A DNA stretch of 11,149 nt from an uncultured Candidatus Melainabacteria bacterium (GTDB lineage: Bacteria; Cyanobacteriota; Vampirovibrionia; Gastranaerophilales; Gastranaerophilaceae): NCBI GenBank assembly GCA_934675225.1, contig CAKUQA010000016.1, forward strand, positions 1 to 11,149, in the 5' to 3' direction. A program made the translations under genes and the position numbers. Below, in pieces: positions 7,133-11,149 of the stretch. The notes beneath the pieces were generated by a model. It was not told where the DNA came from. It saw nothing but the letters and a program-made list of their open reading frames with translations, and searched no databases. Position 1 is the first letter of the stretch, and each line of letters begins with the position of its first letter.

Positions 7133-8614
7133 ATGAAAGTTTTGCCTGTATCATATGGAATAAATAATTTTAATATTATAAAAAGCAACTCAAATTCAAG
7201 AGAAGTGTTTCGTAGAGTTATTTCCGCAAATACAAATACTACTGATAGTGTATCATTTGCCGGCTATAGACCACTAAGCTTTAAACAAATATCTACTATG
7301 TCTGAATTAAAATCATTAGCTAAAGGAGGACACCAGTGTTGTATTTGGTGTGGAGGTAGAATGTTTCATCCTGAAGAACTGGAAACATTTCAATATATAA
7401 GCAAAAGACTAGCAAAGAACAGTGAATTATTTTCTCGAGTTATGCTACATTTTCAAGATTACTTGCCTCCAGAATATGTAAAATTAATAAAAAAGATTTC
7501 AGCATATAGTGTTGCAACTCCAGAACAAAGTTTAAAATCAATATTGCAAAAAATGTTGCCAGAAGCACAATCAAAGTTGGAACGAAAACAATTTCTGATT
7601 TTTCATAAAATGAAAAATTTACGTCCTGAGCTACCTGAAGAAGCTCAAAAAGAATTTGATATATTATTGGAGAACAGCAAGTGTCGAGTTTTTGGAATTT
7701 CACATGTTGAAGAATTTAGTGCAAAAGAATTTTGCTACCAATTACACAACTTAGTAAAAAAACTACCGACTAATGTTCCTAAACAAAAAATAATCGAAAC
7801 TGGTAGTATATTAACCCATCCTGCATTGAAAGAAAATTCTGCAATAAATATTCAACATTTTTTTGAAACTTTCTACAGACAATTAAAAATTAATCCTCGT
7901 TCAAATGGAAATTATATTTCGCCCAAAGATCCTTATTGGCGAAATAAGGCTAAATTATTAGTAATAAAATTAATAAATGAAATGGGAAAAGAAACTGGTA
8001 AAAGCGGAAAAAAAGAAATTGAAGAACTTTGTAATAGAGCTAGCAACATGGTTTTACAAAAACCTACTATTATCCCATTTAGCAACAAAGCTTTCGGATA
8101 CAAATTAAATGAAATTCTTGAACGCGTTAACAATAAAAATTTACAAGAGAAATTTAATTCAATGGATTTTCCTTCTTCTACAAGCGACATGAACGCTTTT
8201 ATTGTGAAAAATAAAAATATTTCAGAAGAAACTTGGATATATAAATTATTAAAAAGCTCCGAAGTTACTCTGGAACATATTGTTCCGATTTTAAGAAATA
8301 CAACAATAAGCCAACTTCGAAAATCTAATAAACCTCATAATGTAGCTTCTCGCACACGCAAAGGTGAAAATAACTTAGGGAACTGGGCATTAGCCCATGC
8401 GTGGTGTAATGTTAAACACGGTAGTGAAAATATAAAAGGAGATAATTTCCCATTCAGTAAAGAAGCAGGTGTAAAATATTTCCAAACAATGATTGAAGAT
8501 GCTAATAAAGGTCGTCTTGCCGGCGAAACAGTTATTCAAATGGCTAGAAATTACTTTTTTGAAACAGGTATTAAAATAAACTTAAAAGGTCTGAAATATT
8601 CGTCCGAATATTAA
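7133..8614 (+). CDS. Hypothetical protein with split HNH/zinc-finger-like motif and VSFAGY leader (larger paralogue)
   Basis: This 493-residue paralogue of the preceding gene has the same skeleton: C70-x-x-C73-G74 followed by 'GRMFHP', then 'TLEHIVPI' (E381-H382), 'NNLGNWALAHAWCNVKHG' with N414/N417, H422-x-x-C425 and N426. The second zinc knuckle is HxxC instead of CxxC, a conservative ligand swap, and K428 after CN is present, so this copy fits a working HNH core better. It differs in two ways. The first 65 residues form a polar leader containing 'VSFAGY' (40-45), absent from the smaller paralogue. An extra 121 residues sit in the insert between the two 'FS-x-x-x-F-x-Y-x-L' elements (F195 and F316). 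There is no signal peptide or transmembrane segment. The only Shine-Dalgarno candidate is AGG at 7116-7118, too far from the ATG to be strong. Nuclease function is an inference. Confidence 0.6.
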   Translation: MKVLPVSYGINNFNIIKSNSNSREVFRRVISANTNTTDSVSFAGYRPLSFKQISTMSELKSLAKGGHQCCIWCGGRMFHPEELETFQYISKRLAKNSELFSRVMLHFQDYLPPEYVKLIKKISAYSVATPEQSLKSILQKMLPEAQSKLERKQFLIFHKMKNLRPELPEEAQKEFDILLENSKCRVFGISHVEEFSAKEFCYQLHNLVKKLPTNVPKQKIIETGSILTHPALKENSAINIQHFFETFYRQLKINPRSNGNYISPKDPYWRNKAKLLVIKLINEMGKETGKSGKKEIEELCNRASNMVLQKPTIIPFSNKAFGYKLNEILERVNNKNLQEKFNSMDFPSSTSDMNAFIVKNKNISEETWIYKLLKSSEVTLEHIVPILRNTTISQLRKSNKPHNVASRTRKGENNLGNWALAHAWCNVKHGSENIKGDNFPFSKEAGVKYFQTMIEDANKGRLAGETVIQMARNYFFETGIKINLKGLKYSSEY

Positions 8615-8667
8615 CATTTGTAAAAATTCTGACTAAAATATTAAATTTTTTATTCCAAATAGCCGAC

Positions 8668-8683
8668 TAAGTATATGTACTTA
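8668..8683. promoter_or_regulatory. 16-bp palindrome upstream of small hypothetical gene
   Basis: TAAGTA (8668-8673) and TACTTA (8678-8683) are exact reverse complements around TATG. They lie in the 86-bp gap after the larger HNH-like gene, just upstream of a GAGGG Shine-Dalgarno site (8686-8690). It could be an operator half-site pair, or a weak hairpin occluding the ribosome binding site. A 6-bp AT-rich repeat can also arise by chance in DNA of this composition. Confidence 0.25.
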
Positions 8684-8700
8684 ATGAGGGATAAATTAAA

Positions 8701-8997
8701 ATGTCAGATACAGGTGCTTCTTTTAACAGACCATATAAACCTTTTGGAATGAATGTAAAAGTTCCGGATATTGGTGAAAAAACACTAAAACTTGCCGGCG
8801 GAACTTTAGAAAACATTGTTAAAAGTCCAACCGAACCTCTATTTAAATTTTTAGAGGAAAACGAAGAAGTTTTTACCGGAGATATAAATTATAAAATTAA
8901 TAAAATGACCGCTGAAAGTTTTACAATCGGCTCTGCTATGCGTAGAGAGGATGAAAAAATGAACGGACTTCCTTCTACTTTTGATATGCATTTTTAG
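8701..8997 (+). CDS. Small hypothetical protein
   Basis: I do not recognise this 98-residue protein. It starts 'MSDTGASFNRPYKPFG', has a central amphipathic stretch ('EKTLKLAGGTLENIVKSPTEPLFKFLEENEEVF') and ends 'LPSTFDMHF'. It has no cysteines, no signal peptide and no membrane segment, and looks like a soluble, partly disordered protein. Coding is supported by a clear GAGGG site at 8686-8690, 10 nt before the ATG, and by an uninterrupted frame. It is 86 bp downstream of the HNH-like gene on the same strand, so it could share that transcript or use its own promoter. It converges on the zinc-ribbon gene with a 55-nt gap. Confidence 0.65.
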   Translation: MSDTGASFNRPYKPFGMNVKVPDIGEKTLKLAGGTLENIVKSPTEPLFKFLEENEEVFTGDINYKINKMTAESFTIGSAMRREDEKMNGLPSTFDMHF

Positions 8998-9052
8998 CCA
9001 ATAACTTGAAATATTTTTATTTCCATACGATATTTATTTTATTATAAAACTA

Positions 9053-9358
9053 TTATTGTGGTAAGTGTTTTTGCCAGTCAGCATCTAGATTTTTAATAAA
9101 TCTATGAGCATCAATTACATCATCATAATTAATTGGTTCGGGACCTTCTTGAACCTCCAAAGGTTCATAGTTTTTTACGTCAAAATTGTTTATCCCTAAA
9201 AAAGCAACTCCGAAATTTTTGCCACAATGTTTACACTCTAATCCAACAACTGTCAAACCTTCTTCTTCCCTCTTGATTGTTATTGAATTTTCGTCAAAAC
9301 TGTTCTTACAATGCGAACAACATAGATTTGAAAATAATTTTTCGATTTTCTTTTTCAT
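9053..9358 (-). CDS. Zinc-ribbon hypothetical protein
   Basis: This 101-residue protein has two CxxC knuckles, C14-x-x-C17 and C42-x-x-C45, separated by 24 residues that would form the beta hairpin of a zinc ribbon ('LTVVGLECKHCGKNFGVAFLG'). The acidic C-terminal half ends 'DDVIDAHRFIKNLDADWQKHL', resembling the tail of other small uncharacterised zinc-ribbon proteins of gut bacteria; that comparison is from memory. The role is unknown; nucleic-acid or protein binding are both possible. GAGGA (complement of 9364-9368) lies 5 nt before the ATG and supports the start. A TATAAT on the minus strand (9374-9379) is close upstream, which would give a very short leader if used. Confidence 0.7.
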   Translation of the reverse strand: MKKKIEKLFSNLCCSHCKNSFDENSITIKREEEGLTVVGLECKHCGKNFGVAFLGINNFDVKNYEPLEVQEGPEPINYDDVIDAHRFIKNLDADWQKHLPQ

Positions 9359-9393
9359 AAAGTCCTCACTAATATTATAATAAAAATTTTATT

Positions 9394-9412
9394 AAAAAAT
9401 GTTACATTTTTT
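9394..9412. promoter_or_regulatory. 19-bp palindrome between divergent genes
   Basis: AAAAAATGT (9394-9402) and ACATTTTTT (9404-9412) are perfect reverse complements around a single T. The element lies in the 130-bp gap between the minus-strand zinc-ribbon gene and the plus-strand 31-codon ORF, overlapping the first two bases of a TTGACA hexamer (9411-9416). Position and odd-length symmetry fit a dimeric repressor site. Half of each arm is an A or T run, so a chance or bent-DNA origin is possible. I cannot name the regulator. Confidence 0.4.
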
Positions 9413-9434
9413 GACAACATGGGAATAGTATAAT
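9411..9434 (+). promoter_or_regulatory. Candidate promoter for the 31-codon ORF
   Basis: A perfect TATAAT (9429-9434) lies about 55 nt before the ORF start. A perfect TTGACA (9411-9416) is upstream, but the 12-nt spacing is too short for both to act as a normal -35/-10 pair. GGGAATAGTATA (9421-9432) matches the block at 6092-6103 except for one base. GTTACA at 9401-9406 with GGGAAT at 9421-9426 (14-nt spacer) would also fit a SigB-like layout. Transcription would start near 9441 and give a leader of about 48 nt. Confidence 0.45.
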
Positions 9435-9488
9435 TAAGATGAATTATGTCGTTTTAATTCGTTCAAGCTAACAGATAGGAGTGTTATC

Positions 9489-9584
9489 ATGGAAGCTATT
9501 AACTTAATTCTATTCGGATTTATTGTTTACACTGCATTAATTGTAGTACCTAGCATCTGGGAAGAATTAACTACAGAAAGCTAA
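9489..9584 (+). CDS. Small single-span membrane peptide (31 aa)
   Basis: A short frame too small for usual gene calling runs from ATG 9489 to TAA 9582-9584. It is preceded by TAGGAG at 9476-9481, one of the best ribosome binding sites in the window, with 7-nt spacing, and by a TATAAT about 55 nt upstream. The product starts MEAINLILFGFIVYTALIV, continues with V-P-S-I-W and ends in an acidic tail (EELTTES). It is a continuous hydrophobic helix of about 20 residues, consistent with a single-pass inner-membrane peptide. It resembles no small protein I can name; size and shape recall small membrane subunits or stress peptides, and a type I toxin is possible although the basic tail common in those is absent. 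The next 200 bp are apparently non-coding and may be part of the same transcript. Confidence 0.6.
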   Translation: MEAINLILFGFIVYTALIVVPSIWEELTTES

Positions 9585-9787
9585 ATCCTTTCAAAACTAA
9601 AGACGTAGCAACTGCAAGAGAGTTCCCTTTTTCGCAAAGAAAATCGACGGATGATGAGGTGTGTGATTTTTTAAAAGTGTACGAAATACGTTAATTAACT
9701 TTAACGTTTATCTTGGCATGCGAAAACAACCTTCAGCACACACCTCTCTTTCACACACAACATGATTGAAAAATAGAACTTTCAATA
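9585..9787 (+). other. 203-bp gene-free region with inverted repeats, candidate structured RNA
   Basis: No convincing frame exists here; the only ATG-led frames are under 20 codons and lack ribosome binding sites. GAGGTGTGTG (9656-9665) pairs perfectly with CACACACCTC (9737-9746). Inside that stem, ACGTTAA (9688-9694) pairs with TTAACGT (9701-9707). A second partner, TCACACAC (9751-9758), could pair with GTGTGTGA (9659-9666) instead. The GT/CA-rich arms stand out against the AT-rich background. It could be a 3' untranslated element of the 31-codon gene, an independent small RNA on either strand, or an elaborate terminator. It matches no RNA family I recognise. Strand is given as plus only because the upstream promoter points that way. 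Confidence 0.4.
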
Positions 9788-9809
9788 TTATTTTAATACT
9801 TCAATCATG
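9761..9809. repeat. 10-bp inverted repeat spanning the bioA stop
   Basis: CATGATTGAA (9761-9770) and TTCAATCATG (9800-9809) are exact reverse complements separated by 29 nt; the right arm is inside the last codons of bioA. A shorter TTGAAA/TTTCAA pair (9767-9772 and 9780-9785) lies within it. Read on the minus strand this is where bioA transcription should end, so it may be a weak terminator or a 3' stabilising hairpin. The classic GC-rich stem plus U-run is missing. Confidence 0.3.
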
Positions 9810-11131
9810 CAGTCATAAGCTACATTTGCGGCAAATTCTAAATCCTTCTTATCAATTATCAAAGGAGGGTTAAAATAAATTACGTCGCCCAGAGGTCTCA
9901 AAATAACACCTCGTTTAAGAGCCTTTTTGTAAATTTGATAACCCGTTCTCAATTTGCCGTCAAATGATTCCTTTGTGTCTTTATTTTTGACAAGTTCAAT
10001 TGCATTAATTAAACCAATATGTCTTATTTCTCCAACATTTTTGTGAGAAAGGAATTTTTCCTTTAACAAATTGTTGAAATATACAGCATTTTCTTGTGCT
10101 TTTTTCAATATTGAACCATCTTCCATCAAATCTAATACTGCATTAGCAGCAGAACAAGCAAGAGGATTACCACTATATGTATGACTATGCATAAAAGCTT
10201 TTCCGGTATTATAATCGTCATAAAATGCATCATAAATTTTTTGAGTTGTAACAAAAATTGCCATAGGCATGTAACCTCCGGTCAATCCTTTTGAAAGACA
10301 CATAATATCTGGCGAAACTCCTGCATGTTCAAATGCAAACATTTTGCCAGTTCTGCCATATCCGGTAGCAATTTCGTCTGCTAATAAATGCACATTATAT
10401 TTATCACAAAGTGCTCTCAATTTTTTCAAATAAAGAGGCGGATAAATTTTCATACCGGCAGAACCTTGCAATAATGGTTCAACAAGCATAGCAGCAGTCT
10501 CATTTCCATATTTTTCAAATGTTTTTTCAGCATGCTCAAAGCATTCGCATTGACAGTTATCCCTATTTTTTCCATAAGGACATCTATAACAGTCCGGACC
10601 TTGAACTCTAACAATATCCATCAAAATAGGCTTATAAAGTTTGGTATAAAGGTCACAATCTCCGACAGATAAAGCTCCAATAGTTTCACCATGATAAGCT
10701 TCCGTTAACGCCATAAATTTTGTTTTTTGAGGATTACCGGTCTGTTCGTGATATTGAAAACTTACCTTCATAGCAGCTTCTATAGCAGAAGAACCGTTAT
10801 CCGTAAAATTAAATTTACACAAACCTTTTGGCAAAATTTTAGACAATCTTTCACACAATTTAATAGCTTGTTTATGCGTAAAATTAGCAAAAATAACATG
10901 TTCTAAAACATCAGCCTGCTTTTTTATTTCTCCAGAAATATGAGGGTTACAATGTCCCAAAAGATTGCACCACCACGAACTAATAACATCCAAATAGCGT
11001 TTACCTTCTTCATCATAAAGATAAACACCTTCACCTCTTTCGATAACAATTGGCTTTAATTCCTCATAATCTTTCATTTGCGAACACGGATGCCAAATAT
11101 ATTTTAAATCTTTTTCTGCTAAATTTTCCAT
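9788..11131 (-). CDS. bioA: 7,8-diaminopelargonic acid aminotransferase BioA
   Basis: This complete 447-residue class III PLP aminotransferase converts 8-amino-7-oxononanoate to 7,8-diaminononanoate in biotin synthesis. The PLP lysine is K281 in 'LSKGLTGGYMPMA'; D252-E253 of 'LLADEIATGYGRTG' is the cofactor-binding aspartate region; 'TDNGSSAIEAAMK' (110-122) and 'EAYHGETIGALS' (144-155) bind phosphate and cofactor. 'ISSWWCNLLGH' (50-60) and 'HSHTYSGNP' (315-323) are typical of BioA rather than ornithine-type relatives. A cysteine-rich 'CYRCPYG' insert (C181, C184, C193, C195, C197) resembles Bacillus-type enzymes. In Bacillus the amino donor has been reported to be lysine rather than S-adenosylmethionine; the donor here is unknown. 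AGAGG with a short spacer precedes the ATG at 11131. No other biotin gene is visible, but the window ends 18 nt upstream. Confidence 0.93.
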   Translation of the reverse strand: MENLAEKDLKYIWHPCSQMKDYEELKPIVIERGEGVYLYDEEGKRYLDVISSWWCNLLGHCNPHISGEIKKQADVLEHVIFANFTHKQAIKLCERLSKILPKGLCKFNFTDNGSSAIEAAMKVSFQYHEQTGNPQKTKFMALTEAYHGETIGALSVGDCDLYTKLYKPILMDIVRVQGPDCYRCPYGKNRDNCQCECFEHAEKTFEKYGNETAAMLVEPLLQGSAGMKIYPPLYLKKLRALCDKYNVHLLADEIATGYGRTGKMFAFEHAGVSPDIMCLSKGLTGGYMPMAIFVTTQKIYDAFYDDYNTGKAFMHSHTYSGNPLACSAANAVLDLMEDGSILKKAQENAVYFNNLLKEKFLSHKNVGEIRHIGLINAIELVKNKDTKESFDGKLRTGYQIYKKALKRGVILRPLGDVIYFNPPLIIDKKDLEFAANVAYDCMIEVLK

Positions 11132-11149
11132 TTTATACCTCTTTAAATA

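Noticed and set aside
9008-9023. GAAATA/TATTTC hairpin between the converging 98-aa and zinc-ribbon genes as a bidirectional terminator
   Set aside because: The stem is 6 bp of almost only A-T pairs and would be too weak; such repeats are expected by chance in DNA this AT-rich.
9411-9434. TTGACA and TATAAT as a standard consensus promoter pair
   Set aside because: Spacing is 12 nt instead of about 17, so the two hexamers cannot be used together in the usual way; I kept TATAAT as the likely -10 and did not claim the pair.
9718-9765. 15-codon ATG frame in the region before bioA
   Set aside because: No ribosome binding site, no hydrophobic or conserved-looking pattern, and it lies across the inverted-repeat arm, so non-coding structure explains it better.
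9585-9787. Known RNA such as tmRNA, 6S RNA or a common riboswitch
   Set aside because: No tmRNA acceptor-stem or tag frame, no riboswitch core that I recognise, and the paired arms do not fit the 6S open-bubble layout; left as an unassigned structured region.
1-11149. CRISPR array, insertion sequence, phage genes or tRNA genes
   Set aside because: No regularly spaced direct repeats, transposase motifs, terminal inverted repeats with target duplication, phage structural genes or cloverleaf-forming sequence were seen on either strand.

Overview
The window is AT-rich bacterial DNA using the standard genetic code, with short intergenic gaps and good Shine-Dalgarno sites in front of several genes. 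The gene set is bacterial housekeeping (yebC, tsaE, tsaB, bioA) mixed with proteins of no known function. One hypothetical protein carries an N-terminal 'VSFAGY' segment. I associate this kind of segment with uncharacterised proteins of gut Gastranaerophilales (Melainabacteria/Vampirovibrionia). Together with the base composition, that makes such a host my best guess, but it is an inference; no rRNA or other marker is present to fix it.

Layout. Bases 1-1928 hold the 3' part of a GT-B glycosyltransferase related to glycogen/starch synthases, with an unusual C-terminal helix and membrane segment. It converges, with a 3-nt gap, on a minus-strand DUF3137-type membrane protein (1932-2837). An 82-bp divergent region follows, containing a perfect 12-bp inverted repeat. 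A tight plus-strand cluster then runs yebC - GGDEF diguanylate cyclase - tsaE - tsaB (2919-6058); each downstream gene starts inside the end of the one before it. TsaE and TsaB belong to the tRNA t6A pathway, YebC is a translation or transcription factor, and the cyclase would make c-di-GMP.

Bases 6128-8614 carry two neighbouring paralogous genes of unknown function. Both show a CxxCG knuckle, a long helical insert, and then an E-H-x-x-P ... N ... (C/H)xxC-N motif. This looks like an HNH/zinc-finger nuclease core split by about 190 or 310 residues. The larger paralogue seems to have gained one extra copy of an approximately 121-residue module. A small hypothetical gene (8701-8997) follows, converging on a minus-strand zinc-ribbon protein (9053-9358).

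The most regulatory-looking part is 9359-9787. It holds a 19-bp palindrome between divergent genes, a promoter-like sequence, an unannotated 31-codon membrane peptide with a strong ribosome binding site (9489-9584), and about 200 bp of apparently non-coding DNA. That DNA has a 10-bp GT/CA-rich inverted repeat and a competing 8-bp pairing partner, so it is a candidate structured RNA. The window closes with a complete minus-strand bioA (9788-11131).

The best candidates for something undescribed are the split-HNH paralogue pair and the small-peptide/structured-RNA locus. Neither can be assigned a function from sequence alone.
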